From NCBI GenBank assembly GCA_034670405.1, contig JAXDDX010000317.1, positions 158,704 through 222,703 on the forward strand: 64,000 nt of DNA, in the 5' to 3' direction. Below, one piece after another: positions 26,338 to 39,800 of this stretch; positions within the stretch are counted from its first letter, which is position 1, and each line of letters begins with the position of its first letter. Source of the stretch: Hoplostethus atlanticus (Eukaryota; Chordata; Actinopteri; Trachichthyiformes; Trachichthyidae). The translations under genes and the position numbers were made by a program. Below the pieces are notes generated by a model. The model worked only from the letters and a program-made list of their open reading frames with translations, did no database searches and was not told the origin of the DNA.

Positions 26338-29237
26338 ATGGCGGCTGTACTGTATTCTTTCCATCTACTCATCGCAGCATTCCAGCTGTGTTTATTGCGC
26401 CCAGCCCACGGTGGTGCATATTACGGACCCAAGCAGCCGCCTCAGCAACACCAGCCCTTGCCACAGTACAATGATGGGTATCCTCAACAACAGTACTTGG
26501 GGAACGAGATGCCGCACATGCCTTATGGCAAAGAAATGCCAATGCTGCCTCAGTATGGAAAAGATCTTCCTCAGCTGCCGTTGCACATGGGCAAAGAGAG
26601 GCCGCTGAGTGAGGGCAAAGGTGAGGCTCAAGCAGTTAGTTCAAATAGAACCCATATGGGCTCTTTTTGTAGTATGTTGTCCAGACAAATCTTCAGTCTG
26701 TGTACACATTACAAGACATAGCAAGACCAACACACACTGAAATTCTGGACAGAACCAGCCTATCATAAGAGTGTTTTGACTCATCTAAACATCAAATAAC
26801 ATCACCAAAGTTTGCTTTTATATACCTTACAAAATATTATAAATATTCTCGTTATCAATATCTATGCACACAGTTTAAGAACATATCATGTATGCACAAG
26901 AAGCTGCCCCCAGTAATCATTCTTTCAATTCCAAACTTTTGGTTTTAAACTTTTGAAACTTCCTGAACTCAACCATGTTAATTTTCCTTTAAAGTGATTT
27001 GACCCAGAACGGCATATGATGGTAGATCAACTTTGATTCGATTTGTTGTAGACATTAAAGCTGCTAACTGGTAAATGGCTAGCTAACTAGTTATTACCTT
27101 TACGGCATGAATTTGATCATTTCCAATATTTTTATACACACTCAGTCATGAGTGACATGCCACCAAAAATGCTTGTGCTCATACTAGGACCAACTCTGAC
27201 TAATGTATTTTCTTGAGCAGTCTTGATCAGATTAGTGGGTACATTTTTTACATTTATTTATTTGTACATTTATTTACCAAATCTCTCTTCTCATTTAAAG
27301 GGGAGCCATTCCCCAGAGGTGCTAAAGGTCCACCTCCCCTTGGTGCTGGTGGAGAGGGTCTCCGAGAGGGACCACCAGGAGTTCAGGGCCCTTCAGGACC
27401 CCAAGGCCCCCCTGGGCTGCCAGGCCATGGATTGACAGGGCCGCCAGGAAAGCCAGGGCCCCCTGGTCCCCAAGGTTACCCAGGAATAGGAAAACCTGGA
27501 ATGCCAGGATTGCCAGGAAAACCTGGAGGACCCGGATTACAAGGACGAAATGGTGAGCTTGGCCCTAGTGGTGGTGAGGGACCAGTAGGGCTCCCTGGAC
27601 CTTCAGGGCTCCCAGGTCCCCCTGGTCTCCCAGGGATAGCAAAACCAGGAGGTCAAGGGCTTCCAGGACAGCTTGGACCTCGAGGGGAGCCTGGCCACAA
27701 GGGTCTACATGGGCTTCCTGGTCTCCCAGGCCCCAAGGGAGACAAAGGTATTACTTTTCCTGGTTTACCAGGTTTGAAAGGACCTGAAGGCCCTCCAGGA
27801 CCCCCAGGACAAGCAGGGCTCACTGGTGCTGGTAAACCCGGCCTGAATGGACTTCCTGGACAGCTAGGGATACCGGGAAAACCTGGTCGCCCTGGAGAGC
27901 CAGGACTGGCAGGGCCACCAGGTGAAGGGGGAGAACCAGGACCACCAGGCTTGCTAGGAATTGGTAAACCAGGAATAGATGGTTTGCCAGGTCAACCAGG
28001 GCTCCCTGGAAGGAAAGGGGAACCAGGCCCTCATGGTCTACCAGGGGGTCCAGGCTTGCCAGGCTATGGTAAGCCAGGGTTTCCAGGACCTAAAGGTCAC
28101 AAGGGACATGGTGGTTTTCCTGGACTTCCAGGACCAAAAGGTGACAAAGGTCATGGAGGCCTTCCAGGGGTCATTGGTCACACTGGTCCGACTGGTATGC
28201 CTGGCCCACCAGGTCCAATGGGGCCCTCTGGAGGGCTTGGTTTCCCAGGGCTAAAGGGGGATGGTGGTGCAGGGGGACCGAAAGGACCACCAGGAATAAA
28301 GGGTGAACTGGGGCCTCCAGGACTTCCAGGACAGCCAGGTTTTTCAGGACAGGGTGGACAACCAGGACACAGAGGTTTGCCAGGGCCTGTGGGCCCTAAA
28401 GGAGAACCTGGTCATAAGGGCTTACCTGGTCTTCCTGGTGCCCCGGGATTACCTGGACTGAGAGGAGAGGGAGGACAACCTGGAGAGAAAGGCTACCAGG
28501 GACCAAAGGGGATTCCAGGACTTGCAGGACCAGGGGGGCCAATTGGTCCTCCTGGGCTTCCAGGGCCAAAAGGTGAAACAGGCACACCTGGTAAACCTGG
28601 CTATCCTGGTGAAGGGAAAGCAGGAATCCCAGGTCATATTGGTCCTCAAGGTAAGCCTGGCCCCAGTGGCTCCCCTGGCCTCACTGGACAACCAGGACAA
28701 CCTGGACCCCCTGGTCCTCCAGGGCCCCCTGCTGTATCTCCTGACCTCGGACAGATCCTCCCTGTGACAGGCCCATACAATGGTCAAAAACAAGGTTACA
28801 AGAAGCCAAAGAATGGAGGGGACATTGGTGGGCATGGCCTGGAAATGCCAGCGTTCACAGCTAAGATGACAAATCCTTTCCCTCCTGTCGGCTCCCCCAT
28901 CATCTTTGACAAACTTCTGCACAACGGTAATCAGGACTACAATTCCCAAAATGGTGTCTTCACTTGTAGCATTCCGGGCATCTACTATTTCGCTTACCAC
29001 ATCCACTGCAAAGGAGGTAATGTGTGGGTGGCACTCATGAAGAACAATGAGCCAGTAATGTACACATACGATGAGTACAAAAAGGGTTCCCTTGACCAAG
29101 CTTCGGGGAGTGCGGTGCTCCCATTACAACAAGGGGACACTGTGCATTTACAGCTGCCATCTGATCAGGCAGCAGGACTTTATGCTGGTCAATATGTCCA
29201 CTCAACTTTTTCTGGTTATTTATTGTACCCGATGTAA
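26338..29237 (+). CDS. col8a1: collagen type VIII alpha-1 chain
   Basis: Short-chain network collagen of basement membranes and vessel walls, secreted and assembled as trimers. CDS is join(26338..26620, 27301..29237), 739 residues, close to the roughly 744 of mammalian COL8A1. The acceptor CTCCACTGCAG lies just before the ATG, and the phase-1 intron rejoins GGG (Gly95). Order: signal peptide (about 1-26), a non-collagenous segment with repeated Y/M-G-K-E/D-x-P motifs (about 27-117), a Gly-X-Y triple helix with short imperfections such as GIGKPG (about 118-575), a linker, and a C-terminal C1q domain (about 609-739) ending SGYLLYPM. The linker-to-C1q text KNGG...EMPAFTA favours alpha-1 over alpha-2. 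Which teleost ohnolog (a or b) it is cannot be decided here. The coding exon structure, with nearly everything in the last exon, is as expected for the family. Confidence 0.95.
26621..27300 (+). other. col8a1 coding intron
   Basis: Bounded by GGCAAAG|GTGAGG and TCATTTAAAG|GGGAGC. It holds nothing recognisable beyond AT-rich sequence. The open frame running past the donor for 33 codons lacks collagen character and is intronic. Confidence 0.85.
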
Positions 29238-30755
29238 GAAAGGTATCTACAAATTTTTTTTACACATTATCCACCACATGTCAATTTCTGCCACCACATG
29301 TCAATTCATTGTTGAACACAAAAATTACATTGTGATGGTAAACTACTTCTGGCTCAAAGGTACTACATAGCCCCAGTGGATTGGAATGGTGGCAGTAGAT
29401 TAAGCAATTATATACTAATAATGCACTTGGGTGAATATTTCTTTTCTCCACATACATCTGAAATGAAGGGAGTCAAGGGAGCCATCAAGGGAGCGACAAA
29501 CAGATGTGTCAATGGGTAGAATATGTATATAGATATTCTGATAAATAACCATTTTATTGGTTATGATATGTAGAAAGCAAAGTCTGTTGTTTGTGTTTTA
29601 GATTGTAGAGATTAGAGGAGGGGGAAAAAAACACTGAGAATCTGGAAGCAATTTGGAGATGATATGAGGATCCATCACTTTCACAGGATATTCATTTGTA
29701 ATTCAAAAAACATAATATGGCAATATGTTACATATGGCACAGCTGCCAATGTATCACATTAAGTTTATATCTTTTACATCATACATTCATTGTTATAGCC
29801 ACACAGAATATCAACTTTCAATGCATAGCTGGACATTTTGTGGAATAATGAGGTTTTATATTGCAGACGTCAAGCATTCATTGTTTTATTCACATTGACA
29901 TTGTTTGCATTATGGGTATATATTTTGGGCACATAAGAGCATATAGGTGTTCATTGTACAACACATTTACTCACATTTATAGCAGTATACATGGTTTATA
30001 TTTCATTTTATCCATGTTTCCAGGAGGGGTATTCATACAGTAATACAACTATTGTTTAGATTATGTATGTAGGGCAGTCATTTTTTACTGTCGTGAAAAT
30101 ACAGCTGTTTTTTTAATGACATGTAACAAATCGTCTGACAATAAAATAAGCACATGTCTTTTGATTATTTTATTCAGACCTAAATTCCCATATCAAATAT
30201 CAAATCAAATTCCCACCGTGGAAAAAGAGCTGCTAAGATTTTGCCCAAGACTTGGCAGTTAAAGTATTTTAACCTTTTTTTTTTTTTTTTTTGCTATTTG
30301 GCTATATCATGATCTGCCTTAGAAAAGTTATACTATGTAGTCTAAGCAGTAATGAATCATTTCAAAGATATGTCAGTATTCTTCTCTGTAATTTATTTGT
30401 TTGACTACTGATTACTTGGAATTGTGTTATATGCAATGTGTTGAACGGTAAATGAGGGATTTCATTCCATAATACAAAACACTATGTACACATTTTGTGA
30501 GGTGGGAAAAAAAAAGATAAAATAGTATTCCATGATGAGTTTTGTCTTCATGCCAGTATCGGTCTTTTTTCAAATAGTAGATGTGTCATTTTGGAATTAA
30601 ATTCTTTAAATCTAAAGAATGTTGTTTTTTTTCCACTTTCTCTCATTTTTACTTTGGACAATGGTACTAAGCAAATGAGAAACAATGCTTTAAGTTTGTG
30701 TTTGTTGACTTGATTTGTTATTTTTTAATAAAGACAAACCAATAAACTGAAAAAA
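29238..30755 (+). other. col8a1 3' untranslated region
   Basis: AT-rich, without ORFs of interest and with several ATTTA-like pieces. A possible proximal poly(A) signal (AATAAAATAA) lies near 30,140. A stronger cluster lies at 30,727-30,746 (AATAAAGACAAACCAATAAA), taken as the distal end because the jagn1 promoter region begins about 400 bp later. Confidence 0.6.
30727..30746 (+). terminator. poly(A) signal pair of col8a1
   Basis: Two AATAAA hexamers within 20 bp, followed by a T-rich and G/T-containing stretch. This is the last good signal before the next + strand gene. Confidence 0.55.
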
Positions 30756-31119
30756 TATCATGTCTTGCCTTCATTGATTATCATCTTTAAGTCTTCAATT
30801 ATAAAGCAGTATACAGTATCCAGTAAACATTATCCCATTAAAAATGCTGAATGTGCCATTTGAACAGTTCACTAACCAAGTGTGTGCGTGCGTGCGTGAG
30901 ATAGACAGCGAGACAGAGAGAGACAGAGAGAAGCGCATATTAACGTTAATCAATAAAATGATAATTTTAAAAAGTGAGTATGATTTGTGAGCCCATGATA
31001 TAAAATTCAAACGCGTCCAATGTCAACTCAACCTAAAAGCAAACGTGTTGTAACCGGTTATAAACTTTTTCCCCAAAGTTAGAAGCGCGTCAACGTCAGT
31101 TACGTCTGACCAATCACAG

Positions 31120-31242
31120 CTTGAGATGTCATACTTCCGCTTCGCCTTACACATGTCGACTCCTAGACAGCACCCTTGGCGTTGTTGATTTAGTTTTTGC
31201 GCTGGTTATTTGGTGTTTTATGAGCAACACCGGATTAAAAAA
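31120..31242 (+). promoter_or_regulatory. jagn1 promoter and 5' non-coding exon
   Basis: CATACTTCCGCTTCG contains an ETS-type core (CTTCCG, i.e. CGGAAG on the other strand), typical of TATA-less housekeeping promoters. About 100 bp on, an exon ends AAAA|GTAAGTCC (donor GT at 31,243). The next acceptor in the same direction is the one before the jagn1 ATG (32,192). The start of transcription is approximate, about 31,170-31,200. Confidence 0.5.
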
Positions 31243-32039
31243 GTAAGTCCTAAGATTATCCGTTTAAATTAAGTTCTATCAAAATTTAGCTGGGTAGTTA
31301 TCTTAAGCTACATTAGCCAACACTTCGTCTGACCTAGCTAGATTCCAGCTTTAGCTTGTTAGCTCAACTGCTAACAAGCCGTCCACAAGCCATTTAACAC
31401 ACTAAAATGAAAACCCACTGCTAACGTGCTGATGTTTTTGCAGATTAATTTGGACTGAGCAAGCTATTTGAGTTGACGTGAAGCTGAACGTGCTGAATTG
31501 ACACCCAGTCAAGTGTCAGTGGCTAACGTCACCTAAGCTAACTCAGCAATGTAAGCTAAAGCTGGAACAGTTGATTGCTTGTTTGATATGGGTAACGTTA
31601 GCAACGTTCAGAATGAATGGGGCAAATGAACATGTTGCCGAGAGCCACTATATATGTGGTGTTACAGAATAAAGAGTAGTTTGAAAGTATTTTCAGACAC
31701 TTGATTTGTTTTGAGAAAGAGTAACTTACTCAAAATACATGGATGTCCAATGGGAATAAATTGCAACCATGTAGTACCTCCCTCTACAGCCTCCACCAGT
31801 ATCTAAAGCCTGAGCGCTTAGTCCATGACCTCTCAAATGGAGATGTTTTACTGCTTCTTTGACTGCTGGACTGATGAAAAGGGTATAGATGTGTGATATA
31901 TAGATTACTGGGGAAGGGTTGATGGAAATGAAAGTCTGCAGTACCCTTATTTTTAATGGTATACTACTACTTCATATGGTTTCTGAATTACTTCCTATGG
32001 CGTCCTTTTGCTGCATCTACATGTGTTGCTGAGATTTGA

Positions 32040-33246
<1,207 letters not shown>

Positions 33247-34035
33247 GTTTCCCTGAAGCGTGCTTAGTGCTAAGATCGTCTGTGTTCGTTTCTAGGCCAA
33301 TGTGGGCAAAGAGGGTCTTAGAGCTGACATGTTTTATTGGGAAATCAGTCCCTGAACTGTTCAGGGAAAAAGAAGAAATGATTGATGAATGACTGACTGA
33401 AGAGAAACCTCCCAACAGCACCATTGTGCTAAGATCATCCTTTTCTATTTTTAACAGGCTTGACAATGATGATCTTAGTGTTCAAATGTCCCTGGACTGC
33501 TGGGACTGCTGACATCACTCTGTACGTGAACTTGCAGGGCAGCTAACTGGGTAGCATTACTACCAGTCTTTGTCACTTAGCATTAGAAGGTTACCAGGTC
33601 TTGCTATTTTCCATCCTATTGACAGCAGAGACCGCTAAATATGTCCAACTAGCTAACAGCTAAAACCAGTCCAACTATAATTGAAAATGTTTAGATCTAT
33701 CGTGACCCCACTGGCAGGTTTTTCCTTGTTTGTATCCATCCAGATAATCTCTGATACTGTATTGTGAATAGATCATTGCAGGATTGGGAACACACAGAGG
33801 AAGGATGAATGGAAACAAACTGTATGCAATGTCAGTCAGTGATAATTATATTATTCTCTATTGCAAAAATATCAGAGGCCTTTTGTGGATTTGTAAATTA
33901 TCTGGCCAACTGTGTAATCCTGTTTATTGAAATATTTAAAGACCTGCTACAGAAGACCAAACTGATGTTTTCTTTATTCACCTCATCCTATGTCCACACT
34001 ATGAGGCTCAAATAAAAGGGTTTTGTAGAACGAGC
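33247..34035 (+). other. jagn1 3' untranslated region
   Basis: No further coding. An AATAAA at 34,011-34,016 (CAAATAAAAGGG) followed by GT-rich sequence is the likely poly(A) site. About 400 bp then separate it from the probable end of convergent nfkbiz. Confidence 0.6.
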
Positions 34036-34439
34036 CCTGAGGAAAATTCACGGTAAATCTGTCATTTCATCGCTTTGCTTCTCAACAGATTTCTGGATTA
34101 TCTATGATCTTGTTTGCTTTCACCGCGGCCTCGAGTCTGATGGTTTCACCCTACAACACTTAATACGCTGTGAGTGACAACAAAATAAAGCTCATGAGAG
34201 ATTAAGAGGCACAGTGGGGCCAGAGAAACGCTCCTAATGGAAGATGGATCCTGAGAACTTCGTCGGTCTGACATGAAAGAAACAGAAACAATATTTTTCG
34301 GGTGATTTATTGTGATTTTTCCTGACGACAAAAACAAGATCAGTGATTTTCTTAGTTTGCATCAACAAATGTGACCTAAATTTTCCTTGATCATTCTCAG
34401 ATTTGTTAGTGATCCAAGTGAAGGAAAAACATAAGACAA

Positions 34440-36832
34440 GTGAGACAGTATAAACTTTATTCTCACCACAAACCCCAACCCCCCTTTATGAAAAATGCAC
34501 CAATACAAAAATACATCTTGTTGATAATTGAAGCCATTAAACAATACAGGGTGTTTTGGGCCTCCAGTGGAACAACACAAGAGAGACCAGAGACTCTCAC
34601 AACCTTTCCTAAAAGATCATCCCCAAGAAATGAGTGAACAATCACTCGACCCTAGTCCTTTCTATGTACTACATTCTTATTTTCAGAGCTGAAAGTCACA
34701 ATCACCTTAAATGCACAGTAAAGTTTGCTGGATATACAGATCATTTGCCAGCACAAGATATATTTAAGCCTTCTAACTGAGGTAAAGTGAGATATTTTAC
34801 CAAGAAAATTAAACTGCATTCTGTTCAGCATCCCCCAACACAATATCAAAAACACACAAACATCTGTTAACACAAAATATACTTGCACACAGGTATCAAC
34901 ATCCCAACATTCATATTCTGGAAACAAACTACATGGATGACTATTTTAAAACGTTGATTTAGGAAAGATTAAAGAGAGGGTGAATTTCACTTCCTACCTT
35001 TTCAAAGGCAAAACAAAACTGTGGCTCTACAGTGGCCCGAACCAACCAAAAATGGCTAACACAATAGCTGCACACACACACATTTAATTAACAAAAATAA
35101 GAGTGCCCTCTGGTGGCCACGCACAATAATCCACCACCCTGCATACACAAAACTACAGACAATTCATCTATCAGAAGAAAGTCCAGTCCATTTATGAGAT
35201 GCCACATAACATTTTCATAACCAGAATTAACAGATAAATCACTTCAAATGATTTCACAATTTTACTTCTGATCCCTTAATTGTTCACGATTGAATCCTCC
35301 CAAAAAACAAAGAACCTTTGGATCTGCTGGCCAATCTGCTGGCAGCTCAATGCCCAAAACAGAAAAACAAAAACACATTAAATACAAACGGTAACTTCCC
35401 GTTCGTGTTGAGCACTACATTGTAGTGAACAATCAAATATGTTTCATTGAAACAACTAACATCTGCCTTGTATCGGCAAATCAAATCATACGATCGGACT
35501 GTCTGACTGACAGTGTTTCTGAACTCGAGTCAAGCATGAACACGTTTCCCCTTCAGCAGCTGCCGCACCTGGAAGATAAACCAGAAGATAAACCAGCACT
35601 GTGATTCACGCCGTCACACCAAACAAGTTTCATTTCTGGTTTAAAGTCAGTGTCATGTAGTTTTACACATTTTCGCCACTCTTAATCAGTTTTTGTTGAT
35701 CGTTTGGTTTCTTGTAAAATAAATGAAAAAAATCTTTGTTTTTCTTGTTTGTCCCAACAGCCCAGAGCAGAAATATTAGGACAAATTGGTTGTTTTTCCT
35801 CTCAAATCAAACAATGAGGCAAAATTCACAATGTCTACATTTATTTCATGTGGTTTCAACGCCATTCAATGAGTCAAGTCAGCATAGGAACAGATGACCA
35901 CACCTCTCCATCTCTCTGGTAAAAGCTTCATCTCCGTCTCATCTGTCCATAAATTTCCAAAATGCAGACTCATCATTTAATCCCAATCTCGCCTTTCTGT
36001 TCTTGGTGCTGATAAGAGGTTTATAGCTGTCTCCTGCCATACTTCACCCCCAATGTCTGGAGATCATTAGCAATTACTTGAGCTGACAATTTAGTATTTT
36101 TTCCCCTCACAGCTCTTATAATCATCCTGTCATCACTTTCTGATTTCTAAGAAGCTTTTTAAGTAGCTTTTCTTTCAGCCTCACAATATCTGTCTCAGTT
36201 GTCATACAGTTTTATTGTCTTTTAGCTCTACGAAGGATAGAAACCACATCCTGACACTCACAGCTGTCCATTTATAGTCATTAGAGTAATATGGTCCACC
36301 TGTGGAACGTCACACAGCTGATGGTCGTTGGCCCCGATACTGACGCTGACTCATTGAATGACATTGTTGTAATATAGTTCAGAGTCTGTTTAAAATAAAT
36401 ACATGAAATAAATGTTTGATTTGAAATAGAAATTTGATTTGTACAGATGAAAAACTGCACTTAACTGTAGGTTTAGTTAAAGCAGTCCAACTCAACAAAT
36501 AGCAAATGTTTCTTCAGTGTGTTAAGTTTTTTGTCATTTGTAGTTTAGCGTCACTGTGCACTTTGTCACGTGTCTGTTTTTATACTGACACTTCCACTGA
36601 CAGTATTTGGTTTATGAGCGTTGTATCAAAGGCTGAGTCAAACAATTTGATAGTGAAAATCTCTTCAATGAGTCAAAACATAAAGTCAGTAGTTTGGCAA
36701 CAGCGTGAGAACTGTAGAACACACCGCAGTGAGTGTGTGTGTGTGTGTGTGTGTATAAATCTGATGGATTGATCGATTGATCGGTCTGAGTGACAGAATC
36801 TGACACCAATCATGACAGATTTGATAGTTTTT
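34440..36832 (-). other. probable nfkbiz 3' untranslated region
   Basis: Downstream of the nfkbiz stop there is no other gene signal. On the minus strand, AATAAA occurs at about 34,455 and about 35,840 (TTTATT on +). Many ATTTA-type words occur, which would suit an unstable inducible mRNA. The long extent (up to 2.4 kb) is inferred. Part of it could be plain intergenic DNA. Confidence 0.35.
36732..36754. repeat. (GT)n microsatellite
   Basis: About 11 GT units just beyond the nfkbiz stop codon. Confidence 0.95.
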
Positions 36833-39800
36833 TCAATGCTGCTGTACCTTTCCACCACAGGGTCCCTCAGGCGCCAACTGAGCTGGCAGGTCATTCTCAA
36901 GGTTTTTGGCACCAGGGTCAGCTCCATATCTCATCAGGAGCCTCAACACATCCACTTGAGTTTTACGATTTTGCAAAGCGCAGACGATGTGCAGGGCTGT
37001 GTTTCCACTGAATGTCTGAAAAATACATAGACAGGAGGAAACGGGTTGGAGCAATGTTAGAGGTCTTTATTTGAGTCTTTCTAAGTAAATCAGTGGTGTT
37101 AAGACAGACAACAACAACAACAACTAACCTTAAGATTTACAATGGACGGTGAAGACGGCTGGTCAAGGAAAAGACGAAACAGCTCCACATTGGCCTCCTC
37201 GGACGCCATGTGAAGCGAGGTCCGTCCACTTTTACGATCCTACGGGGAAGAAACAGAGACACGCTTTCATTATGGGACCTTATTGTAGGTTTTAGTTCCA
37301 GAGAGGCAAGAGGAAGCTTAAGGTCACTAACAGTGAAGCCCCTGCAGCTGATGAGTCAATCAACTTTGTCTGAACCAAATATTGTGATATCCAATATTTG
37401 TTTTGGACAGCTGAAGTGAAGGGAACTGCACTGCACGGTAAATTGGATGCAGCATCGGTCGCTTGGTGAATCACATTTGGCTTCACTGTAAAATGTTGTC
37501 TGGCTTGTAACCAGAAGGTTGCCAGTTTCAATCCCCAACTGTGCAGAAACCAATGAACTAATTTGTGTTATCTTTGAAATGCACCGCCTGCTGCTCATCT
37601 GACAAATATGTGGGAGCCAGGCACGATTAGTACTGAAATTCAACATCATTCCCTAAGATGATGCTATTAAACACCCATTATAGTCATTTCTCAACAATAT
37701 CTAAAGATGCTGCTGTCATGAGCTGTGGATAGACTCTTGATCCAATGTGATCCGAGGTGGTCTGCGATGACTTACAGGCAGTGGAAATGCAACTCAGTAT
37801 GAAATAAGCCAAACAAACCCAGGCAGTTTGGGGTTTATCTGACCCAACATGTCTTCTATCAGCTCCTAACTGTTACCTTTGTTCCACAGCAGGCACCCAT
37901 GAGCAACAGAGTCCGGATACATTGCCCATACTTTTCCCTCCTCTGCGTGAGCTCCATTGCCGTGAACGAGCGAGAGTTCGCATGGCTCGAAAACTCTTTA
38001 AGAAGGGCGTTGTGGGACAAGACTGCCACGTGCAGCGGGGTCAAACCTGAGGAAAGACAAAGGAAAGACAGCTAATACTGCACAGGGCACCGGTGCCATG
38101 TTACCAGTCACCTGTCACCTTTGAAAAGTGTTTTTCCAAAGTAATGACTGCTTTTGGAGTTTGGAGTTTGAACGGCCAACATTTTTCTTTTCCAAAGTAA
38201 GTAAGGAATTAACATCAGGGTCCGTTTTCCTGCTGAGACCCATTTTGCCAAAGCTTTCTGGAAACGTTAAAAAAAAAAGAAAAAAGAAGCGCTCACCATC
38301 ATAATTGAACATTTCAATATCGATTGATTGGCAATTTCCCATTAGGGCCGTCTGGATGCTCTGTGAGAATGTGAGGAAAAAAAGAAAGCAAGATACAGTT
38401 TAATATATGAATCAGGGCTGGTTACAGTTTGTGATCCAGATCCAGGCAGCTATTGCTAATGCTAATGCTAACAATAAATAAATTGATGTCTTTTCTTCAA
38501 TTCAATTACTTTCATAGAAACAATAAGGCCCAGAAATTGTGCCTTTTACAACTTCTACTAATAGAGTGGTGCAGAAGTCCTAAAACCAGGAGATGAGTTA
38601 GCATTTTTGCACTCCCGGTTCCCTTGTCTCGAAGTCAATGGGTTTTTTGAATGGGTTTTTGGTTAGATGCCTGAAATAAGGTCTGTGGTTAACACAAGCT
38701 TAAGAGGTTTTCACGTTTTGTTCTAGGACATAAAACACGTCAGTAAATACCCCACTTGTGAATTCTGAAGCTTTTACGTGTCTTAAAAAAGGCTGTTGCT
38801 AACAAGTGGCTAAATGAGACTACAGAGGTTGTCGGGGACATTGAACGCATCACGCCGAACACGGTAACTCATCTACTCACTAGTCCGCCTCTACAGCCTC
38901 TAGTTGTGTTTCTACTCTTCCAAACTATTCTAACTCAAACTTTCCAACTTGTAGATTTATTTATAGTATTTTTAGTGGTGGTGACGTTGAAGTTTATATA
39001 GCCTAACGTTAGCTTTTTACTTCTGGCGATTGCATTTAAGCTTCAAAAATCATAAAGTGGTGTTAATTTGTGCAGATTATCTTGCTGAACAAAACGTGTA
39101 AGTATCGTAAACTTTTGTTTGCCACAGAGTTTATTTTCTGCAATAATCCAAAATCCAATGGAAAAATCCCATTGGCTTTTTGTCGAGGGAACCAGGGCGA
39201 TGCTAACTTCCTGGTTGGCCTACAGAAATACGGCATCCCTGCACCACTCTATTTGGAAACCAGAAATGGGCTGACCTGAAGAGTGAGGTAGTGGCCTTTC
39301 TCAGCACACACATGCAGAGGAGAGCGCCCCCAGCAGTCTCTGGTGTTGATTTGTGCCCCGTGAGCCAGCAGGTCTTGAACAATCAAGTGCTGATTGGTAG
39401 CAACCGCTACCTGAAGTGCTGTCTGTGAACAGAGAGTAGGCTTTTAGAAGAGGTTTTTTTGAGAAGTGGCCATGGGAAGTCGCCTCTTAACATGTCCAGA
39501 AGTTGTAAGATGCAAGTTAAATGGTTGTTAGACAGCTTGAATAGATGTTCAGTTGAATCCAATGTGAACCGTGAGTCGTTATATGAGCACATGCCACCTT
39601 TTAAGCATATATACCTGGCCGTTGTGCTCTTTCACATCCAGCGAGCCAATCCTGACCATTTTCCAAGCAAGCACATAGGCTAGAGCCCTTTTGCCTTGTG
39701 CCACTGCGATGTGAAGAAATCTGGTGGGTGAAAAAAAGGAAGTAGGCCTATGAGAATGTAATCAAGTGCTGTGAAAGTGCATGCAGTCACAAAGAGTGTG

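Noticed and set aside
26621-26721. Extension of the first col8a1 coding exon past 26,620
   Set aside because: A strong donor (GGCAAAG|GTGAGG) and perfect phase match to 27,301 show that the extension is intronic.
28449-29099. 216-codon open frame on the minus strand
   Set aside because: It lies entirely opposite the col8a1 coding exon. GC-rich Gly-X-Y codons leave few stops on the other strand; no domain or start context supports it.
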